Positions 1-5,842 of a stretch of 7,623 bases of DNA are shown here, piece after piece (within the stretch, counting starts at the first letter, position 1; each line of letters opens with the position of its first letter). The position numbers and the translations under genes are program-made. The stretch spans positions 1 through 7,623 of the forward strand of contig JAHKKL010000070.1 of NCBI GenBank assembly GCA_020027635.1. The letters run 5' to 3'. Under the pieces are notes generated by a model, which saw nothing but the letters and a program-made list of their open reading frames with translations, was not told where the DNA came from and did no database searches. Origin of the DNA: Gammaproteobacteria bacterium. GTDB lineage: Bacteria > Pseudomonadota > Gammaproteobacteria > UBA9214.

Positions 1-66
1 CTGCGGGTGGACGAGCAGCTCGGGTCAAAGGAGAACAAGGGGTCAGAATACTTGAAGGATATTTGA
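1..66 (+). CDS. Possible 3' end of a rightward gene, cut by window start
   Basis: Frame 1 is open from the first base to a TGA at 64-66 and reads LRVDEQLGSKENKGSEYLKD-I. The reading is polar and ends just before a hairpin at 76-91, as a real gene end would. Twenty-one open codons are weak evidence on their own. The stretch containing GGGGTCAGAATACTTGAA reminds me of sequence seen beside REP-associated (RAYT) transposase genes in gammaproteobacteria, so this may be the tail of such a gene or non-coding remains of one. That link is recollection, not something shown here. No function is assigned. Confidence 0.2.
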   Translation: MRVDEQLGSKENKGSEYLKDI

Positions 67-75
67 AACGCGATT

Positions 76-91
76 GCCTGCTGAAGCAGGC
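76..91. terminator. Hairpin between convergent genes, probable terminator
   Basis: GCCTGC and GCAGGC form a perfect 6-bp GC-rich stem around a TGAA loop (7 bp if the closing T-A pair is counted). It begins 4 bases past the hydrolase stop codon at 96-98, on that gene's downstream side. Neither strand has a long T tract after the stem: leftward it is followed by AATCGCGTTTC, rightward by TCATTCAATTGTTC. It may therefore be a weak or bidirectional terminator, or only an mRNA-stabilising stem. Position is the main argument. Confidence 0.45.
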
Positions 92-95
92 TCAT

Positions 96-947
96 TCAAT
101 TGTTCTGAGTGCTTGATCCCGCAGTCCCGACATACCTCTCCAGGAAATCATCAACCCCCTGCACATAGATCTCCCGGCTGACCAGGAAGCCGTCGCCGTG
201 TCCGCCGTGCAGTTCCAGGAACTGCTTCGGCGCGCGCGCGTGCGCGAACAACTGCTTGCCCTGCGCATAGGGGATGAGGTCATCCTCGCGGCTGTGGATC
301 ACCAGCAGCGGGCAGGTGATGGCCTCCAGAAAACTTTGCGTGTCATAGCGGTAGCGGCTCATCCAGCGCACCGGCAGCCAGGGGTAGAGTTGCGCCGCCA
401 TGTTCGGCGCCGAGGTGAAGGCCGATTCGATGATCAGCGCGCCGGGCTGGGTGTGGCTCGCGAGTTCCGCGGCGATGGCGGCGCCAAGCGAGCGGCCGAA
501 GACGACGATCGCGTGCGGGGCGATGTGCCGCTCACCGATGAGATGGCGCCAGGCCGCGGCGGCATCGCGGTAGGTGCCGTCTTCCGTGGGTTTGCCTTCG
601 CTCTGGCCGTAGCCGCGATAGTCGATGATGAACACCGCGAGCCCGAGTTCGTGAAACAGCCGGATCGATTCGAGCCGGTGCGAGATGTTGCCGGCATTGC
701 CGTGGAAGAAGAGCAGGGTGGCGCGCGCCGCCGGATGCGGGATGAACCAGCCGCTGAGGCGCAGGCCGTCGTCGGTTTGCAGCGTGACGGCTTCATACTC
801 CAAGCCGACGGCGGACGGGGTGGCCGTCAACGCGCGCGTCGGCGTGTCCGGGTAGTAGATGAGCCGCGACTGCATGACATAGACGAAGCCGGCGAAGGTC
901 CCGTAACCGAGAGCCGCCAGCAACACGAGAGTCAGGAGGCCGTTCAT
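96..947 (-). CDS. Membrane-anchored alpha/beta hydrolase, BEM46/ABHD13-like
   Basis: This is a 283-residue serine hydrolase of the alpha/beta fold, of the BEM46/ABHD13 type. The N-terminus (about residues 4-26) is one hydrophobic helix, a signal anchor that would place the catalytic domain at the inner membrane, probably facing the periplasm. The oxyanion-region motif FHGNAGN is at 81-87, the DYRGYGQSEG strand-loop at 109-118, the nucleophile elbow GRSLG at 151-155 (Ser153), the acid in HSREDDLIP (Asp222) and the catalytic His in GGHGDGF (His250), so the triad is complete. The substrate is unknown; this family is poorly characterised. I chose ATG at 947 over an upstream TTG at 971 because the diverged copy at 2173 keeps this ATG but lacks the TTG. 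No good Shine-Dalgarno precedes either. The gene stands alone, divergent from the methyltransferase. Confidence 0.85.
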   Translation of the reverse strand: MNGLLTLVLLAALGYGTFAGFVYVMQSRLIYYPDTPTRALTATPSAVGLEYEAVTLQTDDGLRLSGWFIPHPAARATLLFFHGNAGNISHRLESIRLFHELGLAVFIIDYRGYGQSEGKPTEDGTYRDAAAAWRHLIGERHIAPHAIVVFGRSLGAAIAAELASHTQPGALIIESAFTSAPNMAAQLYPWLPVRWMSRYRYDTQSFLEAITCPLLVIHSREDDLIPYAQGKQLFAHARAPKQFLELHGGHGDGFLVSREIYVQGVDDFLERYVGTAGSSTQNN

Positions 948-1016
948 CACCAGGGTTTTGCTTGCCTGCAAGGAAATGTTTGTCTATGGTTTGTCGGTTC
1001 GATCACCGTATCATAC
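865..1016. repeat. Direct repeat copy 1: hydrolase 5' end plus upstream DNA
   Basis: This stretch matches 2091-2243 in the same orientation. By hand alignment about 84% of positions agree, with one single-base gap. It covers the first 28 codons of the intact hydrolase and about 70 bases upstream of its ATG. Some blocks are identical in both copies, notably AATGTTTGTCTATGGTT and CCGTAACCGAGAGCCGCCAG. Homology ends abruptly on the coding side, near the codon after Gln-Ser-Arg. The two copies flank the methyltransferase gene. Confidence 0.85.
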
Positions 1017-1240
1017 CGTTGATGCTCACGAAATTTGTAGATTATGCTCCGTTGACGCACACGCCGTGGCTGCCTGCATTCACCATGGTGGGTGCTCCCT
1101 GTTCACCGCGTCTTCGAATGGCTAACGTAGCGGTTGACGAGTCACATGCACATCGCCGAGGAATGCCGCCGTTCGTGGATCTGATTGGACAGATATCGAA
1201 GCGGATCATCGTGATGACTTCGCGCAAGGGCAACCATTAG

Positions 1241-1981
1241 GTGCGTGCCAAGACCGTTCGACGTTTGATCTCCCGTGTCCGCATGTGGCCGCTGCATCCG
1301 CAGTGGCTGCTGGCGATCAGCGGCGAAGGGCGGGATCTCGATGCCGCGTTGGCATCCTTGCGGGGGCGTGTGTTGGACATCGGCTGCGCCAATAGGCATC
1401 TTGCCAGCCGGCTTTCCGGGAATGCGGAGTACGTTGGGCTGGATTATCCGAGCACGGCCTTGGGAATGTACGGAACGAGGCCGGATGTGTTCGGCGACGC
1501 CCGGACCTTACCGTTTTCAGACGCTGGTCTGGATGCCGTCATCCTCAAAGATGTACTGGAGCACGTCGAAGGTCCGGAGATCGCACTCTCCGAGATCGCA
1601 CGGGTCCTTCGCGTAGGTGGAAGGCTGGTGCTCTGGATGCCTTTCATCTATCCCATTCATGATGCGCCTCACGACTTCCAGCGGTTCACCGCCCATGCCA
1701 TGAGTGCTTATCTCGGTGTGAAGGGATTCAGAGTGCTGGAACTCAAACCTGTGCTGAAGCCCGTCGAAACGGCAGCGCTCATGTGTTGCCTGTCTCTCGC
1801 CGATGCCGCCGAACAGATCCTTGTTCGGCGGCGATGGCTGTTGCCGGTAGTTCCTGTACTGGCTTTATTGGTCCTACTGTCAAATCTTCTCGGAAAGGGG
1901 CTCTCTTGGCTACCCTCGAGCCAGTTCATGCCCGCTTTCTACCGGGTGGTGGCTGAGCGTGAGCGACGCAATGAAGACTGA
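1241..1981 (+). CDS. Class I SAM-dependent methyltransferase with C-terminal hydrophobic segment
   Basis: This is a 246-residue methyltransferase of the Methyltransf_11 type. SAM-binding motif I is VLDIGCA (44-50), the acidic residue ending strand 2 is Asp68 in YVGLDYP, GDARTLPF (85-92) is the adenine-contact loop, and KDVLEHVEG (103-111) with LRVGGRLVLWMP (123-134) completes the Rossmann core. The segment YPIHDAPHDFQRFT (137-150) is common in methyltransferases found in surface-polysaccharide clusters, but no such cluster is visible here. A strongly hydrophobic stretch at about 199-218 may be a membrane helix or amphipathic anchor. The start is GTG, directly after an in-frame TAG at 1238-1240, so no longer start is possible; AAGGG lies 10 bases upstream. 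GC content looks lower than in the genes to the right (31 of 60 bases G or C at 1861-1920). With its flanking repeats, this hints at a separate origin. Substrate unknown. Confidence 0.85.
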   Translation: MRAKTVRRLISRVRMWPLHPQWLLAISGEGRDLDAALASLRGRVLDIGCANRHLASRLSGNAEYVGLDYPSTALGMYGTRPDVFGDARTLPFSDAGLDAVILKDVLEHVEGPEIALSEIARVLRVGGRLVLWMPFIYPIHDAPHDFQRFTAHAMSAYLGVKGFRVLELKPVLKPVETAALMCCLSLADAAEQILVRRRWLLPVVPVLALLVLLSNLLGKGLSWLPSSQFMPAFYRVVAERERRNED

Positions 1982-2089
1982 TGTGATGCAAGGCAACCCG
2001 GATCGGCCGCGGCAGTGGCCGCGATCAGCGCTGCTATGCGTAACGAGGCGGTTCGGGATTGCGGATAACGTCACTTCCGCGGCGCGCTG

Positions 2090-2173
2090 CCGCGGCTGCA
2101 TGAGGTAGATGAAACCGGCGAAGGCCCCGTAACCGAGAGCCGCCAGCAGCACGATAGACAGGAAGCCGTTCAT
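2090..2173 (-). pseudogene. Truncated second copy of the alpha/beta hydrolase (N-terminal 28 codons)
   Basis: Read leftward from ATG at 2173, the first 28 codons match the start of the intact hydrolase at 21 of 28 positions, and the changes are conservative (Leu/Phe, Thr/Ser, Val/Ile, Val/Leu, Ser/Pro). The pattern suggests the copy evolved as a working paralog before it was cut. Similarity stops after Gln-Pro-Arg. The reading frame then runs on without resemblance to the hydrolase and into the antisense of the methyltransferase 3' end. No catalytic residue remains, only the membrane anchor. Expression of a small anchor peptide cannot be excluded, but a remnant is far more likely. Confidence 0.8.
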
Positions 2174-2243
2174 CGTCAGATTTTCGCTTGCCTGGGGGAA
2201 AATGTTTGTCTATGGTTGGCCCGGTCCGATAACCGCATCATAC
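2091..2243. repeat. Direct repeat copy 2, next to the permease operon
   Basis: This is the partner of 865-1016: the hydrolase remnant plus about 70 bases of its former upstream region. The right end fades out about 45 bases before the first permease codon. It sits within the 305-base stretch 1982-2286 between methyltransferase and permease. The left part of that stretch (about 1982-2090) holds nothing I can recognise. The copy may mark the original junction between a hydrolase gene and the permease operon. Confidence 0.85.
2188..2216 (+). promoter_or_regulatory. Candidate sigma70 promoter for the permease-nagZ operon
   Basis: TTGCCT (2188-2193) and TATGGT (2211-2216) are 17 bases apart, each matching 4 of 6 consensus positions, and lie about 70 bases before the first permease codon. 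The same pair with the same spacing occurs in repeat copy 1 at 962-967 and 985-990, inside blocks that stayed identical while nearby bases changed. The preserved blocks could instead reflect the leftward hydrolase leader, for which a TATGAT box on the minus strand (1010-1015 and 2237-2242) is also kept, but without a good -35 partner. This is a sequence-only guess. Confidence 0.3.
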
Positions 2244-2286
2244 AACAGACCCGTTCCGACCCGCGCCCGCCTCACGACCGACACGC

Positions 2287-3216
2287 ATGCTCAGCTACCT
2301 TACACAGCGCCTGGCCGGGGCCGTACTGGTCGTGTTCGGGGTGATCAGCATCGTGTTCCTGCTGATCCACCTGATTCCCGGCGATCCGGTCGAGATCATG
2401 CTGGGCGAGGCCGCATCCGCGACGGACCGGGAGGCCCTGCGTGTCGCCCTCGGGCTGGACCAGCCGGTCATGCTCCAGTTCACGCATTATCTTCACGGCC
2501 TGCTGCAGCTCGACCTGGGGACCTCGCTGCAGTCGCGCCGCTCGGTCACCGACCTGCTGCTGGAGCGCCTGCCCGCGACCCTGCTGCTCGCCGGCGTGAC
2601 GCTCGCTGTTACGCTGGCGATGGCCCTGCCGCTCGGCGTGTTCGCCGCCGTGCGCCGCGGGAGCCCGTGGGACGACGGCGCCATGACGTTTTCCATGCTC
2701 GGTGTTTCCATCCCCAACTTCTGGCTGGGGCCGCTGCTCATCCTGGTGTTCTCGCTGTGGCTCGGCTGGTTTCCGGTGAGCGGGCGCGAGGGCGTCGGTT
2801 CGGTGGTCCTACCGGCCCTGACGCTGTCCACCGGGCTCGCGGCGGTGCTCTCGCGCATGGTGCGCAGCAGCATGCTCGAGGTGCTGGGCGAGGATTACAT
2901 CCGCACGGCCCGGGCGAAGGGACTGCCGCCGCACCGGGTGATTTTCCATCACGGCCTGCGCAATGCGCTGCTGCCGGTCATCACCCTGCTGGGACTGCAG
3001 CTCGGCGCCCTGCTGGGCGGCGCGGTGATCACGGAAACGGTGTTTTCCTGGCCGGGCATCGGGCTGCTCACCATCGAGGCGATCCAGTCGCGCGACTACC
3101 CGGTGGTGCAGGCCTGCGTGCTGCTGATCAGCGTCGGCTACGTGCTGGTGAACCTGCTGACGGATATCGCCTATGCCTGGGCCGATCCGCGCATCCGCCT
3201 GGGAGGCGGTGGGTGA
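2287..3216 (+). CDS. Peptide-type ABC transporter permease, DppB/OppB family
   Basis: This 309-residue inner-membrane subunit would form half of the transport channel of an oligopeptide-type ABC importer. The N-terminal helix is at about 9-29, followed by the family sequence IPGDPVEIMLG (30-40) and a periplasmic region with LGLDQPVMLQF (55-65). The core membrane domain spans about 96-295. The cytoplasmic EAA loop, which docks on the ATPase, is EDYIRTARAKGLP (202-214), and TETVFSWPGIG (249-259) is a DppB/OppB/GsiC hallmark. Length is normal. No clear Shine-Dalgarno precedes the ATG, and the N-terminal sequence matches the family here. The stop overlaps the next permease start by one base. No ATPase or binding-protein gene is nearby, so partners must be encoded elsewhere. 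Substrate could be dipeptides, oligopeptides, murein peptides or another ligand of this broad family. Confidence 0.9.
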   Translation: MLSYLTQRLAGAVLVVFGVISIVFLLIHLIPGDPVEIMLGEAASATDREALRVALGLDQPVMLQFTHYLHGLLQLDLGTSLQSRRSVTDLLLERLPATLLLAGVTLAVTLAMALPLGVFAAVRRGSPWDDGAMTFSMLGVSIPNFWLGPLLILVFSLWLGWFPVSGREGVGSVVLPALTLSTGLAAVLSRMVRSSMLEVLGEDYIRTARAKGLPPHRVIFHHGLRNALLPVITLLGLQLGALLGGAVITETVFSWPGIGLLTIEAIQSRDYPVVQACVLLISVGYVLVNLLTDIAYAWADPRIRLGGGG

Positions 3217-4025
3217 TGCGGGTCTGGTTTCCGGCGGGTGTGCTGGCGCTTTGGGGGCTGCTGGCCATCAGCGTCTGGATTCTGCCGCTCACGCCCAACC
3301 TCATCCACCTGGAGCACATCCTCACGCCGCCCGGGCCGGGTGCGTGGCTCGGCTACGACGACCTCGGGCGCGACATCGGCGAGCGCCTGCTGGTGGGCGC
3401 GCGCACCTCCTTCCTCGTGGCCGTCTGGGTGGTGAGCCTGTCGGCGCTGCTCGGTACCGCGGTCGGAACCGTCAGCGCCTATTGGGGGGGGCTGTGGGAC
3501 CGGGTGATCGTCCAGGTCATCGACATCTTCCTCGCCTTCCCGGGCATCCTGCTGGCCATCGCGCTCGCCGGCCTGCTCGGTCCCGGCATCGACAACGTCG
3601 TGATGGCGCTCGCCGTCGTCGGCTGGGTCGGTTATGCTCGCCTGTCGCGCGCGCAGGTGCTCTCGCTCAAGCACCGGGAACATGTCATGGCGGCCGAGTC
3701 CCTGGGCAGCGGCCGGGTGCGTATCATGATACGGCACCTGCTGCCGCTGATGGCCGCGCCGCTGATCATCGAGGCCACGTTTGGCGTCGCGGCCGTGGTC
3801 ATCGCGGAGGCTGGACTGTCGTTCCTGGGTCTCGGCGTGCAGCCCCCGGGCGCCTCCTGGGGCGCCATGATCCGCGACGGCACGCGCTACATGCTGGTGG
3901 CGCCGCACCTGGTGCTGGCGCCCGGCGCCGCGATCTGCGCCGTGGTGCTGTCGGTCAACCTGCTGGGCGACCGCCTGCGCGACCGGCTCGATAAACGCCT
4001 GATAACCGCGACGGGAGAGACATGA
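3216..4025 (+). CDS. Peptide-type ABC transporter permease, DppC/OppC family
   Basis: This 269-residue protein is the second channel subunit, pairing with the DppB-like protein. An N-terminal helix (about 5-24) leads to the family motif GYDDLGRDI (46-54). The membrane core follows, with DIFLAFPGILLAIALAG at 103-119, the EAA loop REHVMAAESLGSG (154-166) and the signature AEAGLSFLGLGVQPP (197-211) with SWG (214-216). The protein is somewhat shorter than many DppC proteins because it has a short N-terminal tail. The start ATG at 3216 shares one base with the preceding TGA and has GGGAGG at 3201-3206, nine bases upstream. The frame stays open further left to about 2202, but that part lies opposite the coding frame of the first permease and is not used. 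The stop overlaps the nagZ ATG by four bases, indicating translational coupling. Confidence 0.9.
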   Translation: MRVWFPAGVLALWGLLAISVWILPLTPNLIHLEHILTPPGPGAWLGYDDLGRDIGERLLVGARTSFLVAVWVVSLSALLGTAVGTVSAYWGGLWDRVIVQVIDIFLAFPGILLAIALAGLLGPGIDNVVMALAVVGWVGYARLSRAQVLSLKHREHVMAAESLGSGRVRIMIRHLLPLMAAPLIIEATFGVAAVVIAEAGLSFLGLGVQPPGASWGAMIRDGTRYMLVAPHLVLAPGAAICAVVLSVNLLGDRLRDRLDKRLITATGET

Positions 4026-5068
4026 CACTCGGCCCCCTGATGCTGGACGTCGCTGGCCTGGAACTCACGCCGGAAGACCGCGAACTGCTGGCGCATCCCG
4101 CCGTCGGCGGGGTCATCCTGTTCGCGCGCAACTACGCCTCGCCCGAACAGGTAAGAGCGCTGATCGCCGCCATCCATGCCGCGCGCGAACCACACGTGCT
4201 GGTGGCGGTCGACCAGGAGGGCGGGCGCGTGCAGCGTTTCCGCGACGGCTTCACCCGCCTGCCGCCGCTTGCCTGCCTGGGGGATCTCTATGACACCGAC
4301 CGGGTGCGAGCACGGCATCTCGCCCAGCTCACCGGCTGGCTGATGGCCGCTGAGCTGCGCGCGGTTGGCGTGGACATCAGCTTCGCACCGGTGCTGGACC
4401 TCGACCACGGCGTCTCCACGGTGATCGGCAACCGCGCCCTACACCGGCGGCCGGAGATCGTGGCGGAACTCGCGCACGCCTACCAGGGCGGCATGCACGA
4501 GGCGGGTATGGCGGCGACCGGCAAGCACTTTCCCGGGCACGGCGCCGTGGTGGCGGATTCGCACCTGGAGTTGCCGGTCGATCCGCGGTCCTACGCGGAC
4601 ATGGCGCAGTGGGACATGGTGCCGTTCGAGCGCATGATCCATTACGGACTGGCCGCGGTGATGATGGCCCACGTCGTTTACGCGGCGGTGGATACCAACC
4701 CGGCGGGTTTCTCGCCGTTCTGGATCCAGGAGGTGCTGCGCAAGCGGCTGGGCTTCCAGGGGCTGGTGTTCAGCGACGATCTGAGCATGGCGGCGGCCGC
4801 TTACGCCGGTGATTACGGCGACCGGGCGAGGATTTCCCTGGAGGCCGGTTGTGATATGGTGCTGGTTTGTAATGCCCGCGAGCAGGCGGGGCGGATCGCC
4901 GAGGCGCTGGCGGATTACACCAACCCGGTGACACACACCCGTATCGCGCGTCTGCACGGGCGTCATGCTCCGGAACTCGCGGAACTACGGCGTGATCCGC
5001 GCTGGCAGCAGGCCGTGGTCGCGGTCACGGGTTGCGAGCCGGAACCGGAACTGGACCTGGGTATTTAG
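4022..5068 (+). CDS. nagZ: Beta-N-acetylhexosaminidase NagZ, glycoside hydrolase family 3
   Basis: NagZ is a cytoplasmic enzyme of peptidoglycan recycling that removes N-acetylglucosamine from GlcNAc-1,6-anhydro-MurNAc peptides. In bacteria with inducible AmpC beta-lactamase, its products affect AmpR signalling. The 348-residue product has the single TIM-barrel layout. Key segments are GVILFARNY (30-38), the substrate-binding VDQEGGRVQRF (63-73), FAPVLDLD (121-128), the catalytic loop KHFPGHG (168-174) with the acid/base pair in ADSH (178-181, His181), and the nucleophile in FSDDLSM (250-256, Asp252). All expected residues are present. ATG at 4022 overlaps the permease stop by four bases, with GGGAG at 4013-4017. 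No signal peptide is seen, consistent with a cytosolic enzyme. Being coupled to peptide-type permeases suggests that imported or recycled muropeptides are the shared theme, which is inference. Confidence 0.95.
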   Translation: MTLGPLMLDVAGLELTPEDRELLAHPAVGGVILFARNYASPEQVRALIAAIHAAREPHVLVAVDQEGGRVQRFRDGFTRLPPLACLGDLYDTDRVRARHLAQLTGWLMAAELRAVGVDISFAPVLDLDHGVSTVIGNRALHRRPEIVAELAHAYQGGMHEAGMAATGKHFPGHGAVVADSHLELPVDPRSYADMAQWDMVPFERMIHYGLAAVMMAHVVYAAVDTNPAGFSPFWIQEVLRKRLGFQGLVFSDDLSMAAAAYAGDYGDRARISLEAGCDMVLVCNAREQAGRIAEALADYTNPVTHTRIARLHGRHAPELAELRRDPRWQQAVVAVTGCEPEPELDLGI

Positions 5069-5070
5069 TG

Positions 5071-5160
5071 TGTAGGTTGGGTCCCGGCAACTGCTCCTGC
5101 GTTACCCTACCTCCTGCATCCCTGCAGTCGAAGGAGCGGAGCGACGGATCCAACAGAGGT
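5071..5160. repeat. Degraded REP-like palindromic repeat between nagZ and hpt
   Basis: AGGTTGGGT (5074-5082) and ACCCTACCT (5104-5112) are complementary except for one pair and could form a long-loop stem beginning 5 bases after the nagZ stop. The TGTAGGTTGGGT start resembles dispersed palindromic repeats common between genes in gammaproteobacteria. The following GAAGGAGCGGAGCGACGGATCCAAC has a similar repeat-like look. There is no T tract, so it is not a standard intrinsic terminator, though it may attenuate transcription or protect the 3' end of the message. The rest of the gap to the next gene holds no other recognised feature. Confidence 0.4.
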
Positions 5161-5259
5161 TAGATCTGCGCGGGGATATCTCTCGCGGTGTTTTATCAAT
5201 GGCTGCAAAGACGCGCCATGAGGCGAGCAAGACAGAATGACAGGGACGGACAAACGACG

Positions 5260-5838
5260 ATGACGCTGACAGACGCAACGCTCCGACAAATCCGGGATGA
5301 TGCCGTCATGCTGCATGGCCCCGAGGCGGTCACCGCGGCCCTCGACCGCATGGCGGGTGAGATCACGGCGGCGCTCGACGGCACGCTGCCGATCGTGCTT
5401 TGTGTCCTGAATGGCGGCATCATCCCGACCGGACACCTGCTGACCCGCCTGGCCTTCCCGCTGGAGACCGATTACCTTCATGCCACGCGCTACCGCGGCA
5501 AGACGACAGGCGATCGGGAGATCGCCTGGCTGTGCAAGCCGCATCTTTCCCTGCCGGGACGCACCGTCCTGCTGGTCGATGACATCCTCGATGAAGGCCA
5601 TACCCTGAAAGCCATCAGCGGGTACTGCCGGGACGCAGGCGCCGCGCGGGTGTACACCGCGGTCCTGGTCGAGAAACACCATGACCGGCGCGTGGCCGGC
5701 ATGACGGCGGATTTCGTCGGACTGGTGGTCGAGGACCGCTATGTGTTCGGCTGCGGCATGGACTACAAGGGCTATTTGCGCAATCTAAACGGCATCTTCA
5801 CCCTCGGCGAACGGCATGCCGGGGCGGGGGAGGGGTAA
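5260..5838 (+). CDS. hpt: Hypoxanthine(-guanine) phosphoribosyltransferase
   Basis: This 192-residue type I phosphoribosyltransferase would join hypoxanthine (and probably guanine) to PRPP, giving IMP or GMP. The PRPP-binding motif VLLVDDILDEGHTL lies at 103-116 with the paired acidic residues Asp107-Asp108. LNGGIIPTGHL (50-60) forms the pyrophosphate loop, VEKHH (137-141) carries the lysine expected to contact the purine 6-oxo group (Lys138), and DRYVFGCGMDYKGYLRNL (159-176) is the usual C-terminal signature. The frame is open further upstream, to a GTG at 5188 and an ATG at 5218, but family length and the N-terminal sequence favour ATG at 5260. A purine-rich AGGGACGGA lies 9-18 bases before it. 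The phosphorylase starts 4 bases after the stop. That enzyme releases hypoxanthine, so this gene probably completes the salvage step. Confidence 0.9.
   Translation: MTLTDATLRQIRDDAVMLHGPEAVTAALDRMAGEITAALDGTLPIVLCVLNGGIIPTGHLLTRLAFPLETDYLHATRYRGKTTGDREIAWLCKPHLSLPGRTVLLVDDILDEGHTLKAISGYCRDAGAARVYTAVLVEKHHDRRVAGMTADFVGLVVEDRYVFGCGMDYKGYLRNLNGIFTLGERHAGAGEG
5829..5835 (+). promoter_or_regulatory. Shine-Dalgarno that fixes the phosphorylase start
   Basis: GGAGGGG ends seven bases before ATG 5843, inside the last codons of hpt. An upstream in-frame start at 5816 would encode a low-complexity Pro-Gly-Arg lead and lie before this site, so the ATG at 5843 is preferred. Confidence 0.7.
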
Positions 5839-5842
5839 CGGT

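Noticed and set aside
229..246. Alternating GC run (GCGCGCGCGCGTGCGCG) that could favour Z-DNA
   Set aside because: It encodes ordinary Ala-Arg codons inside the hydrolase and is explained by GC-rich codon use.
198..1022. Long rightward open frame opposite the hydrolase
   Set aside because: It is antisense to a gene with a complete catalytic triad, its product is Arg/Ala/Gly-rich with no recognisable motif, and such frames are expected in GC-rich DNA.
962..1240. Small rightward frame ending one base before the methyltransferase start
   Set aside because: No motif, no ribosome site, mixed composition, and its first part lies in the duplicated hydrolase leader. I treat 972-1240 as non-coding apart from the repeat.
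2202..3215. N-terminal extension of the DppC frame, making an apparent 607-residue protein
   Set aside because: This part overlaps the genuine DppB-like gene in another frame and is low-complexity; the real start is the ATG at 3216 with a good ribosome site.
3171..4028. Long leftward open frame opposite the second permease, and a rightward +1 frame at 3173-3994
   Set aside because: Both lie over a gene with clear DppC motifs; their products are rich in Arg, His, Gln, Pro or Gly and look like frame shadows.
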